NCBI RefSeq assembly: GCF_029892565.1 | Contig: NZ_JARXVH010000007.1 | Span: 310,001-374,000, forward strand | Direction of reading: 5' to 3' | Source of the DNA: Streptomyces pseudovenezuelae | GTDB taxonomy: Bacteria > Actinomycetota > Actinomycetes > Streptomycetales > Streptomycetaceae | DNA: 64,000 bases | Shown: one piece after another, positions 53,335 through 61,212 of the stretch | How the letters are laid out: every line of letters starts with the position of its first letter | How positions within the stretch are numbered: position 1 is the stretch's first letter | Notes under the pieces: model-generated | Told to the model about the DNA's origin: nothing | What the model saw: only the letters and a program-made list of their open reading frames with translations | Databases searched by the model: none | Made by a program: the position numbers and the translations under genes

Positions 53335-54698
53335 CTGAGTGGACTTACGACGTCAAGATCTGGGCTATCCGCAAGCGCGATTCGACGCGGAAGCCCTACC
53401 AGGTGCGCTGGGGAACGGGCACTCGCCCGCACTCGGAGTCCTTCAAGACATCGGGCCTGGCGGAGAGCCGCCGGGCCCAGCTCATCACGGCCACTCGCGC
53501 GGGCGAACCATTCGATGTGGAGAGCGGCCTCCCGAAGTCCTTGCTCGCCAAGGAACGCGACATCTCGTGGTACGAGCATGCCCGCAACTACATCGCCATG
53601 AAGTGGGACCACTCCCCCGCGTCCACGCGCCGCACGCTCGCCGAAGCCATGGCGACCGTCACGGCCGCCATGGTGAAGGACACCAAGGGCATGGCGGATC
53701 CGCGAGTCGTACGCACTGCCCTCTACAGCTGGGCGTTCAACAAGAACCGCTGGACGAAGGAGCCCCCAGATGAAGTCGTGAAGGTGCTCACCTGGTTCGA
53801 GCTGAAGTCCGTGCCCACATCTGCTCTGGCGGACCGTATGCAGGTCCGCACCGCGCTGGACGCGCTGACGAAGAAACTGGATGGCACGACGGCCGCCGCG
53901 AGCGTGATCCGCAGGAAGCGAGCCATTTTCCACAACGCCCTCGGGTATGCCGTGGACGCTGAACTCCTGACGGAGAACCCCCTACCGCGCGTCCAGTGGA
54001 AAGCCCCCGAACAGGTCGAGGAGGAGGTCGACCCGGCGTGCGTGCCGGAGCCAGCGCAGGCTGCAAAGCTCTTGGCCGCCGTACGGGACCAGAGCCCGCG
54101 GGGCCGCCATCTGATGTCATTCTTCGGCTGCATGTACTACGCCGCGGCACGGCCGGCCGAAGTCATTGGCTTGCGGCTCCACGACTGTGATCTACCGCGC
54201 CGCGGGTGGGGGAAGTTGCGGCTCAGAGAGACGCGACCGCGGTCCGGCTCAGCGTGGACGGACAGCGGTGAGGCCCACGACAAGCGGGGACTGAAGCACC
54301 GCCCGCGGAAGGCGGTCAGGGAAGTCCCCATCCCGCCGGAACTGGTCGCCCTGCTCCGGTGGCATGTCACGGCGTACGGCACGGCACCGGACGGCCGGTT
54401 GTTCCGTACGCAGCGCGGTGGACTGATCCAGGACACCGGATACGGGGAGGTCTGGGCTGAGGCCCGAACACGCGCCCTGACCCCCGCCCAGCACGCGTCG
54501 GCACTGGCCAAGCGTCCTTATGATCTTCGTCACGCGGCCGTCTCCACATGGCTCAGCTCTGGCGTGGAACCTCAGCTCGTGGCGAAGCGAGCTGGCCACA
54601 GCGTGGCCGTCCTGTTCCGCGTGTACGCGAAGTTCCTCAGCGACGGCGACGAAGCCGCGAATGCCAAGATCTCTGCCCTCTTGGAGGGACGTTCCTAG
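53331..54698 (+). CDS. int: Tyrosine site-specific integrase
   Basis: 455 aa from the GTG at 53331. Catalytic residues: R274 (AARPAEVIGLR), R400 in YDLRHAA (Tyr397 at the usual first His position), H423 (AGHSV) and nucleophile Y432. The N-terminal arm-binding and core-binding regions span about 1-235. From memory the SLP1 integrase is close to this length. It lies 152 bases from the tRNA-Tyr att site, as expected for recombination at the tRNA 3' end. Confidence 0.96.
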   Translation: MTEWTYDVKIWAIRKRDSTRKPYQVRWGTGTRPHSESFKTSGLAESRRAQLITATRAGEPFDVESGLPKSLLAKERDISWYEHARNYIAMKWDHSPASTRRTLAEAMATVTAAMVKDTKGMADPRVVRTALYSWAFNKNRWTKEPPDEVVKVLTWFELKSVPTSALADRMQVRTALDALTKKLDGTTAAASVIRRKRAIFHNALGYAVDAELLTENPLPRVQWKAPEQVEEEVDPACVPEPAQAAKLLAAVRDQSPRGRHLMSFFGCMYYAAARPAEVIGLRLHDCDLPRRGWGKLRLRETRPRSGSAWTDSGEAHDKRGLKHRPRKAVREVPIPPELVALLRWHVTAYGTAPDGRLFRTQRGGLIQDTGYGEVWAEARTRALTPAQHASALAKRPYDLRHAAVSTWLSSGVEPQLVAKRAGHSVAVLFRVYAKFLSDGDEAANAKISALLEGRS

Positions 54699-54797
54699 GG
54701 GGCAGAATCCCGTCCACGTCTGGGCCACAGAGTTCGAGACGGGACGTTCGAACGCGAGACAGAGCGAGACAAGAGGTCGATCGCCAACGCATACGAC

Positions 54798-54840
54798 AAG
54801 GGGCCCGTGACCAGCCAAAACGGCTGGTCACGGGCCCCTT
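54798..54840. terminator. Strong terminator between int and tRNA-Tyr
   Basis: Perfect 19-bp stem (54798-54816 with 54822-54840), loop AAAAC, followed by GTTTTA. It ends int transcription on the plus strand and replaces the lost chromosomal terminator for tRNA-Tyr on the minus strand. Confidence 0.92.
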
Positions 54841-54846
54841 GTTTTA

Positions 54847-54901
54847 CGTGTGGCGGCGCCAGGATTCGAACCTGGGAAGGCTGAGCCGGCAGATTTACAG
54901 T
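54847..54901. repeat. Attachment site, right copy (55-bp direct repeat inside tRNA-Tyr)
   Basis: Identical to 34632-34686. It covers the tRNA-Tyr 3' part including the anticodon; this copy was brought by the element and restores the gene. Confidence 0.97.
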
Positions 54902-54932
54902 CTGCTCCCTTTGGCCGCTCGGGCACACCGCC
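54851..54932 (-). tRNA. tRNA-Tyr (anticodon GTA), insertion target
   Basis: 82 bases, class II with a long variable arm. Acceptor GGCGGTG / CGCCGCC (one G-U pair). The anticodon loop has GTA in ACTGTAAAT. The 5' part is chromosomal and the 3' part belongs to the att repeat. No gene in 54933-55156. Confidence 0.97.
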
Positions 54933-55156
54933 GGGGTTTGCTGCCGTTCGAACCGCTTTTCGGCGGTGCTCGCTGGCAACGACGTAAACAATACCCGATA
55001 CGGAGGGGTGCTTCGCCACCCGATTGATCTGCGCTCGGGGGACACGGGGTGGCTAGGCTTGTGTGGATGCGGCCCGGGACGACGCCGGGCTCGGCGGCCG
55101 CCCCCACGCCCGCCGATACGCACTGACACGCACCCCGATACAAGGAGCCACAGGAC

Positions 55157-55645
55157 ATGGCCGACTCCAGTTTCGACATCGTCTCGAAGGTCGAGCGGCA
55201 GGAGGTCGACAACGCCCTCAACCAGACCGCCAAGGAGATCTCGCAGCGCTACGACTTCAAGGGTGTGGGCGCCTCGATCTCGTGGTCCGGCGACAAGATC
55301 CTGATGGAGGCGAACTCCGAGGACCGGGTCAAGGCCATCCTCGACGTCTTCCAGTCCAAGCTGATCAAACGTGGGATCTCGCTGAAGTCCCTGGACGCGG
55401 GCGAGCCCCAGCTCTCGGGCAAGGAGTACAAGATCTTCGCGTCGATCGAGGAGGGCATCTCCCAGGACAACGCGAAGAAGGTGGCGAAGATCGTTCGCGA
55501 CGAGGGCCCCAAGGGCATCAAGGCCCAGGTGCAGGGCGACGAACTGCGCGTCAGCTCCAAGAGCCGCGACGACCTGCAGACCGTGATCGCCCTGCTGAAG
55601 GGCAAGGACTTCGACTTCGCCGTGCAGTTCGTGAACTACCGGTAG
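55157..55645 (+). CDS. YajQ-family nucleotide-binding protein
   Basis: 162 aa UPF0234/YajQ protein with two ferredoxin-like domains: SSFDIVSKVERQEVDNALNQTAKEISQRYDFKG at the start and KSRDDLQTVIALLKGKDFDFAVQFVNYR at the end, both diagnostic. Some members bind cyclic di-GMP and act with regulators; the role in Streptomyces is not shown. It is the chromosomal neighbour of tRNA-Tyr, as in S. coelicolor (from memory). AGGAGCC precedes the ATG. Confidence 0.93.
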   Translation: MADSSFDIVSKVERQEVDNALNQTAKEISQRYDFKGVGASISWSGDKILMEANSEDRVKAILDVFQSKLIKRGISLKSLDAGEPQLSGKEYKIFASIEEGISQDNAKKVAKIVRDEGPKGIKAQVQGDELRVSSKSRDDLQTVIALLKGKDFDFAVQFVNYR

Positions 55646-55669
55646 ATGGCTGATCGGCGGTTGTACGAG

Positions 55670-55700
55670 GAAGGGTGGGCACCGTCGGCGCCCACCCTTC
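55670..55700. terminator. Bidirectional terminator after yajQ
   Basis: Perfect stem GAAGGGTGGGC / GCCCACCCTTC with a 9-base loop, between two convergent genes. Confidence 0.85.
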
Positions 55701-55737
55701 TCGCCTGCTGGCCGCAGTCCAGGGGTGCGCGGTGTGC

Positions 55738-56004
55738 TCAGTCGCGCGAGTTGCCGAACAGCAGGCGGAAGGCGATCAGGAGGACCAGCGAGCCGCCGAT
55801 CGCCGCGGCCCATGTCGCGCCGTCGTAGAACTCCTTGGAGATCGGGTGGTCCAGCCAACGGGCCGATATCCAGCCGCCGATGAACGCGCCCGCGATCCCT
55901 ATCAGCGTCGTGCCGATGAAACCGCCCGGGTCGCGGCCCGGCAGCAGGAACTTGGCGATGGCTCCGGCCAGCAGCCCCAGAATGATCCAGCTGATGATGG
56001 TCAT
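55738..56004 (-). CDS. GlsB/YeaQ/YmgE-family small membrane protein
   Basis: 88 aa from the ATG at 56004 (MTIISWIILGLLAGAIAKFLLPGRDPGGFIGTTLIGIAGAFIGGWI). Three hydrophobic helices with the Gly-rich GRDPGGFIGTTLIGIAGA signature (once called transglycosylase-associated). Stress-related membrane protein of unknown action. Longer frames upstream are not conserved. Confidence 0.9.
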   Translation of the reverse strand: MTIISWIILGLLAGAIAKFLLPGRDPGGFIGTTLIGIAGAFIGGWISARWLDHPISKEFYDGATWAAAIGGSLVLLIAFRLLFGNSRD

Positions 56005-56154
56005 GCCGTGAACCTGCCCTTCCGCGCTGTGCCCGCACTGTCCGGGCACTGTGATTTCGGGCGCGTTTGCTCGTGCTTGGTGCTCGTGCTCTGTTGATGG
56101 ATGGGACGTCTTGACGACGCTTCTCGGTTGCAACTGATCAGTAAGGTTTCGACC

Positions 56155-57438
56155 ATGACACCGTCCGGTCCCATTCCGTCCGGTTCCGATCAGTCCGGTT
56201 CTGATCAACCCGAGCTGCGGCGCACCCTGGGGGTCGGGGACGCCGTGGTCATCGGGCTTGGCTCGATGGTCGGGGCCGGCATCTTCGCCGCCCTCGGGCC
56301 CGCGGCGCGCGCTGCCGGGTCCGGTCTGCTGCTCGGCCTCGCGGTCGCCGCCGTCGTCGCGTACTGCAACGCCATGTCGTCGGCTCGGCTGGCCGCCCGG
56401 TATCCGGCCTCGGGCGGCACGTACGTGTACGGACGTGAGCGACTCGGAGCGTTCTGGGGCTATCTCGCGGGCTGGTCGTTCGTGGTCGGGAAGACGGCCT
56501 CCTGTGCGGCGATGGCGATCACGGTGGGGGCGTACGTCTGGCCGGGGCAGGCGCATGCCGTGGCGGTCGCGGCCGTGGTGGCGCTGACCGCGGTGAACTA
56601 CGGCGGCGTCCAGAAGTCCGCCTGGCTGACGCGGGTGATCGTGGCGGTGGTCCTCGCTGTCCTCGCTTCCGTGGTGGTCGTGTGTCTGGGATCCGGCGCG
56701 TCCGACGCGGAGCGGCTGGACGTCGGGTTCTCGGGTGGTGTGGGCGGGGTGTTGCAGGCGGGCGGGCTGCTGTTCTTCGCGTTCGCCGGGTACGCGCGCA
56801 TCGCGACCCTCGGTGAGGAGGTACGGGATCCGGCGCACACCATCCCGCGCGCGATCCCGCTGGCCCTGGGCATCGCGCTTGCGGTCTACGTGTGTGTCGC
56901 GGTGGCCGTCCTTTCGGTGCTGGGAGCTGACGATCTCGGTCGGGCGGGCGCTCCGCTGACCGACGCGGTGCGGGCCGCCGGCGTGCCGGGGCTGGTGCCC
57001 GTGGTGCGGGTGGGTGCCGTCGTGGCCGCGCTGGGGTCGCTCCTCGCCCTGATCCTGGGCGTCTCACGGACGACGCTGGCCATGGCCCGGGACCGGCATC
57101 TGCCGGGCGTGCTGGCGGCTGTGCACCCGCGCTTTCAAGTCCCGCACCGGGCCGAGTTGGCCGTGGGCGCGGTGGTCGCCGTCCTGGCCGCCACTGTGGA
57201 CGTGCGGGGTGCGATCGGGTTCTCCTCCTTCGGTGTGCTGGCCTACTACGCGGTGGCCAACGCCTCCGCCTGGACGCTCAATTCGGCTCCGGCGGCCCGT
57301 GTACTGCCGGCTCTGGGGCTTCTCGGGTGCGTGGTTCTGGCCTTCGCGCTGCCGGGGCTGTCAGTGGTCGTGGGCGCGGGTGTGTTGGTCGTGGGGGTGC
57401 TCGCGTACGGCGTGCGGCGGTGGGCAGCCGCGCGGTAG
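56155..57438 (+). CDS. APC-superfamily amino-acid permease
   Basis: 427 aa from the ATG at 56155, 11-12 membrane helices. The first helix carries GVGDAVVIGLGSMVGAGIFAALG, the unwound substrate-binding helix of APC transporters. PASGGTYVYGRERLGAFWGYLAGW is the conserved helix 2-3 region, and FFAFAGYARIATLGEEVRDP is in helix 6. Imports an amino acid or related compound by proton or sodium symport; substrate unknown. A Ser/Gly/Gln-rich N-terminal tail is present. Stands alone. Confidence 0.9.
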   Translation: MTPSGPIPSGSDQSGSDQPELRRTLGVGDAVVIGLGSMVGAGIFAALGPAARAAGSGLLLGLAVAAVVAYCNAMSSARLAARYPASGGTYVYGRERLGAFWGYLAGWSFVVGKTASCAAMAITVGAYVWPGQAHAVAVAAVVALTAVNYGGVQKSAWLTRVIVAVVLAVLASVVVVCLGSGASDAERLDVGFSGGVGGVLQAGGLLFFAFAGYARIATLGEEVRDPAHTIPRAIPLALGIALAVYVCVAVAVLSVLGADDLGRAGAPLTDAVRAAGVPGLVPVVRVGAVVAALGSLLALILGVSRTTLAMARDRHLPGVLAAVHPRFQVPHRAELAVGAVVAVLAATVDVRGAIGFSSFGVLAYYAVANASAWTLNSAPAARVLPALGLLGCVVLAFALPGLSVVVGAGVLVVGVLAYGVRRWAAAR

Positions 57439-57532
57439 CGGACGGGGCGGTGTCCAAGGCCCGGGGGCCGAGACAGGGGTCCGAGGTCAAGAGGGTTAGG
57501 GGTCACGCGTCCGAGGTCCGAGAGCCTGCCGG

Positions 57533-58099
57533 TCAGTACGCTCGCTCGGCTGTCGTACGTATGCGGAAGTCGGCCCAAGGAGCCATCTCCAGCTCCTCGT
57601 TCATCTCTTCGTACCAGCCGGCCCCGTCGACCCAGGCGCGCAGCCAGTCCGTGAGTTCGGGGGCGTCGATGAACCAGGCGTGGTCGGCCTCGGCGGCGTT
57701 CGGTTCGTACAGGAGGACGGTGGCCTGTGGGGTGTGGCAGTCCACGCAGGCGTACATCGCGCAGCCCCAGTGGGATATCGGCAGGACTCCCTCGGGCCAG
57801 GGCCACTCGGGGTCTTTGCGGCCCTCCTTGCGGTTGGCGAGGTACTGCACGACGGCGGCGGGCTCGCCGGCGGGCGGGCTGTCGAGCAGGGGCAACAGGC
57901 CGTATTCCGGGCCGAATCCGCCGTCCCCTATCCGCAGGTAGAGGTCGGCGAGCAGGGGCGGCAGGGAGAAACCGAGTGTGGCCTCGGCGCGGGCCAGGGT
58001 GGCGGCGTCGACGGGCTCGGGGAGGGAAGTCCAGCCCCACGGATGGGTGTTGCGCGCCTTGGCGGCCACCCGTGCCAGCAACTGCTCGTTCTCGGTCAT
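57533..58099 (-). CDS. SMI1/KNR4 (SUKH) family protein
   Basis: 188 aa from the ATG at 58099 (MTENEQLLARVAAKARNTHPWGW); an ATG at 58114 is possible. ATLARAEATLGFSLPPLLADLYLRIGDGGFGPEYGLLPL is the SUKH core. SUKH proteins are often immunity proteins against polymorphic toxins; no toxin gene is adjacent, so its role here is open. C-terminal part has CVDCHTPQATVLLYEPN. Confidence 0.88.
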   Translation of the reverse strand: MTENEQLLARVAAKARNTHPWGWTSLPEPVDAATLARAEATLGFSLPPLLADLYLRIGDGGFGPEYGLLPLLDSPPAGEPAAVVQYLANRKEGRKDPEWPWPEGVLPISHWGCAMYACVDCHTPQATVLLYEPNAAEADHAWFIDAPELTDWLRAWVDGAGWYEEMNEELEMAPWADFRIRTTAERAY

Positions 58100-58231
58100 G
58101 GATTCATGATGCAAGGCGGCACTGACAATCGAGCCGGCCTGTGGACAACTGCCGGGCTGTGGAAAACGCGGCGGCCCGGGCGGAGGGGGCGACCGGTCGT
58201 CGCTCCTGCCCGGGCCGTGCGTTCTGCTTGG

Positions 58232-58624
58232 TCAGCGTGCCGCGAACGGCTGGTCCGTCGGCACGATCTCGCGGCCGAGCGGCAGCAGCGAGACCGGGAT
58301 GAGCTTGAAGTTGGCGATGCCGAACGGGATGCCGATGATCGTGATGCAGAGCAGGACGCCGGTGAAGATGTGCGCGAGGGCCAGCCACCATCCCGCGAGG
58401 ACCAGCCACAGCACGTTGCCGATGCAGGAGGGCGCGCCCGCGTCGCGGCGCTCGACCGTCGTGTACCCGAAGGGCCACAAGGCGTAGATGCCGATGCGGA
58501 AGGCCGCGATGCCGAACGGGATGCCGATGATCGTGATGCAGAGGATGACGCCCGCGAGCAGGTATCCGAGGAAGAGCCAGAAACCGCTCAGGACGAGCCA
58601 AATGACGTTCAGGATGGTTTTCAC
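58232..58624 (-). CDS. YccF-domain inner-membrane protein
   Basis: 130 aa from the GTG at 58624. Two copies of the YccF unit (NVIWLVLSGFWLFLGYLLAGVILCITIIGIPFGIAAF and NVLWLVLAGWWLALAHIFTGVLLCITIIGIPFGIANF), each a pair of helices with the ITIIGIPFG motif. Its start overlaps the HtpX stop, so it is translated after htpX. Function unknown. Confidence 0.93.
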   Translation of the reverse strand: MKTILNVIWLVLSGFWLFLGYLLAGVILCITIIGIPFGIAAFRIGIYALWPFGYTTVERRDAGAPSCIGNVLWLVLAGWWLALAHIFTGVLLCITIIGIPFGIANFKLIPVSLLPLGREIVPTDQPFAAR

Positions 58625-59484
58625 TGGGTTCGACCTGCCATCTTCTCGAGACGGGCGATGCGCTCCGCCATCGGCGGATGTGTCGAGAACATCTTGGAGA
58701 GTCCCTGGCCCGGGCGGAAGGGGTTCGCGATCATCATGTGGCTCGCCGTCTCGATCCGGGGCTCGGGCGGCAACGGCAACTGCTTGGTGCCGGTTTCGAG
58801 CTTGCGCAGGGCGCTGGCGAGCGCGAGGGGGTCGCCGGTGAGCTGGGCTCCGGACGCGTCGGCCTCGTACTCCCTGGAACGGCTGATGGCGAGTTGGATG
58901 ACGGTGGCCGCGAGCGGACCCAGGATCATGATCATCAACATGCCGAGGATGCCGGGGCCGTCGTCGTCGTTCGAGCGGCCGATCGGGATCAGCCAGGCGA
59001 AGTTGACCAGGAACATGATCACGGAGGCGAGTGCGCCCGCGACCGACGAGATGAGGATGTCGCGGTTGTAGACGTGACTCAGCTCGTGGCCGATGACACC
59101 ACGCAACTCGCGCTCGTCGAGCAGGCGCAGGATGCCGTCCGTGCAACACACCGCGGCGTTGCGCGGGTTGCGGCCGGTCGCGAAGGCGTTCGGTGCTTCC
59201 GTCGGCGAGATGTAGAGGCGCGGCATGGGCTGGCGGGCCTGCGTGGAGAGCTCGCGGACCATGCGGTACAGGGCGGGTGCCTCGAACTCGCTCACCGGGC
59301 GGGCACGCATCGCGCGTAGCGCCAGCTTGTCGCTGTTCCAGTACGCGTACGCGTTCGTGCCCAGTGCCACCACGACCGCAATGACGAGCCCCATGCGACC
59401 GAAGAAGCTGCCGATGACGATGATGAGGGCGGACAGTCCCCCGAGGAGTACTGCGGTCCTTAGCCCGTTGTGCCGGCGGTGCAC
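58621..59484 (-). CDS. htpX: Membrane zinc metalloprotease HtpX
   Basis: 287 aa. Two N-terminal membrane helices (GLSALIIVIGSFFG and GLVIAVVVALGTNAYAYW). The zinc site is H133-E-L-S-H137 with the later Glu in SREYEADASGAQLTGDP, and further helices lie between. Degrades damaged membrane proteins with the active site in the cytoplasm. Coupled to yccF. Nothing else is seen in 59485-59688. Confidence 0.96.
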   Translation of the reverse strand: MHRRHNGLRTAVLLGGLSALIIVIGSFFGRMGLVIAVVVALGTNAYAYWNSDKLALRAMRARPVSEFEAPALYRMVRELSTQARQPMPRLYISPTEAPNAFATGRNPRNAAVCCTDGILRLLDERELRGVIGHELSHVYNRDILISSVAGALASVIMFLVNFAWLIPIGRSNDDDGPGILGMLMIMILGPLAATVIQLAISRSREYEADASGAQLTGDPLALASALRKLETGTKQLPLPPEPRIETASHMMIANPFRPGQGLSKMFSTHPPMAERIARLEKMAGRTQ

Positions 59485-59688
59485 GGTACGCCCTCCAAAT
59501 CGTGCAGCAGGGGAACCCTTTGCTTGCTGATCCTGCGTCTTGTCTCCGATGCCACCGGTGCCGTGGTGCCACGTCCAGTGGACCCTCCCGTACTGGTCAA
59601 CGCCAGGCGAGGGCCTCTAGTTCCCTTGTGCGCACGGCGCCGGGCATGGGCCGTCCGGGTGACGGCGGCCTCTCTTGCCGGCTCCTGC

Positions 59689-61212
59689 CTAGAAGAGTGC
59701 CGTGTCGGCGAAGCGCAGCACCAGTTGTGGGGCGCCGGAGAGGGCGACGGCGAGGACGCCGGTGAGGGTGATGGCCGCCGTGAGGGGCGCGGGCAGTCGG
59801 TGCTTGACGGGCTCGCCCTCGGGGGCGCGGAAGAGCAGTGCCGTCCACTGGAGGTAGTAGAAGAGCGCGATCACCACGTTGACGGCCATGACCACGGCCA
59901 GCCAGCCGAGGCCCGCGTCCACGGCCGCCGCGAACACGGTGACCTTGGCGAAGAGGCCGATGATGCCCGGCGGCAGCCCGGCCAGGCAGAGCAGGAAGAA
60001 GGCCAGGAGCAGGGCGGCGAGGGGGTTCTTGGCGTACAGGCCGCGGTAGTCCGTGATGCGGTTGAGGGTTCGCGTACGGCCCACCACTGCGGCGACCGCG
60101 AAGGCGCCGAGGTTCACGGCGGCGTACATGAGGGCGTAGGCGACCGTGGAGCCGATCGAGTGCTCGGGGTCGTCGGAGTAGGCGGCCGCCGCGATCGGCA
60201 CGAGGAGGTAGCCCGCCTGGCCGACCGACGACCAGGCGAGCAGGCGTACCGCGCTGTACGCGCGCGTGGCCTGTTGGCGCAGGGCGCCGACGTTGCCGAC
60301 GGTCATGGTGAGGGCGGCCAGCGCCGCAAGCGCGGGGCCCCAGACGTCGGCGTACGAGGGGAAGGCGACGACGGTGACGAGGATCAGGCCGGAGAAGCCG
60401 ACCGCCTTGCCGACGACCGAGAGGTAGGCGGCGATCGGCAGGGGCGCTCCCACGTAGGTGTCGGGCACCCAGAAGTGGAAGGGGACGGCGGCGACCTTGA
60501 AGGCGAAGCCGACGAGGGTGAGGACGACGCCGGTCTGGGCGAGGGTGTGGAGCTGTCCGTCGACGTGCTGGATGCGGTCGGCGACCTGGGTGAGGTAGAG
60601 GGTTCCCGTGGAGGCGTACACGAAGCTGATGCCCATGAGGCTGACGGCGGTCGCGGTGACCGACGACAGGAAGAACTTGAGGGCGGCTTCGGAGGACTTC
60701 CGGTCGCCCTGTCGGAGGCCCACGAGTGCGAAGGCGGGCAGGGAGGCGACCTCCAGGGCGACGATCAGGGTCGCGAGGTCGCGGGAGGCGGGCAGGAGGG
60801 CGGCGCCGGCGGCGGAGGAGAGCAGCAGGAACCAGTACTCCCCTTCGGGGAGTTGCTTGTCGGCGTCCTTGAGGGCGGTGACCGACAGGAGGGCGGCGAG
60901 GAGGGCGCCGCCGAGGACCAGGAACTGGATGACCAGGGTGAAGCGGTCCGCGGTGTAGCTGCAGACGTCTGCGTTGCCGGTCAGGCAGAAGGTGGAACGG
61001 TCGCCGTCCAGGAGGGGCAGCAGGAGGAGGGCGGAGGCGGCGAGGCCTGCCACCGAGAACCAGCCGAGGAGCGCCTTCTTGGTGTCGCCGATGAACAGGT
61101 CGGCGACAAGGACGACAAGGGCGCCGATCGCCGCGAGGGTGGGCGGCGCGATGGCGAGCCAGTCGACGGACTGGACGAGGGTCGCGGCCAGCGGCTGGAC
61201 CGGGCTGCTCAT
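59689..61212 (-). CDS. nuoN: NADH-quinone oxidoreductase subunit N
   Basis: 507 aa from the ATG at 61212, overlapping the nuoM stop. 14-helix antiporter-like subunit; AFKVAAVPFHFWVPDTYVGAPLPIAAYLSVVGKA holds the conserved membrane Lys and His. Last gene of a nuo cluster running leftward (L-M-N). From memory, S. coelicolor has a second, incomplete nuo set next to htpX; this is probably its counterpart. Confidence 0.95.
   Translation of the reverse strand: MSSPVQPLAATLVQSVDWLAIAPPTLAAIGALVVLVADLFIGDTKKALLGWFSVAGLAASALLLLPLLDGDRSTFCLTGNADVCSYTADRFTLVIQFLVLGGALLAALLSVTALKDADKQLPEGEYWFLLLSSAAGAALLPASRDLATLIVALEVASLPAFALVGLRQGDRKSSEAALKFFLSSVTATAVSLMGISFVYASTGTLYLTQVADRIQHVDGQLHTLAQTGVVLTLVGFAFKVAAVPFHFWVPDTYVGAPLPIAAYLSVVGKAVGFSGLILVTVVAFPSYADVWGPALAALAALTMTVGNVGALRQQATRAYSAVRLLAWSSVGQAGYLLVPIAAAAYSDDPEHSIGSTVAYALMYAAVNLGAFAVAAVVGRTRTLNRITDYRGLYAKNPLAALLLAFFLLCLAGLPPGIIGLFAKVTVFAAAVDAGLGWLAVVMAVNVVIALFYYLQWTALLFRAPEGEPVKHRLPAPLTAAITLTGVLAVALSGAPQLVLRFADTALF

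Larger units (their letters stand above)
34632..54901. mobile_element. SLP1-type actinomycete integrative and conjugative element in tRNA-Tyr
   Basis: 20.27 kb including both 55-bp att repeats. It carries a full AICE set: tyrosine integrase and Xis at the tRNA end, prim-pol plus DUF3631 ATPase replication genes, SSB, an FtsK-like translocase with small membrane 'spread' genes, and a GntR/HD/NUDIX/XRE control block. The insertion target (tRNA-Tyr) is that of SLP1 of S. coelicolor. The cargo zone next to the left att site (34687-38000) is clearly AT-richer than the rest. No gene of the transfer or integration set looks broken, so the element may still be active. Confidence 0.95.
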
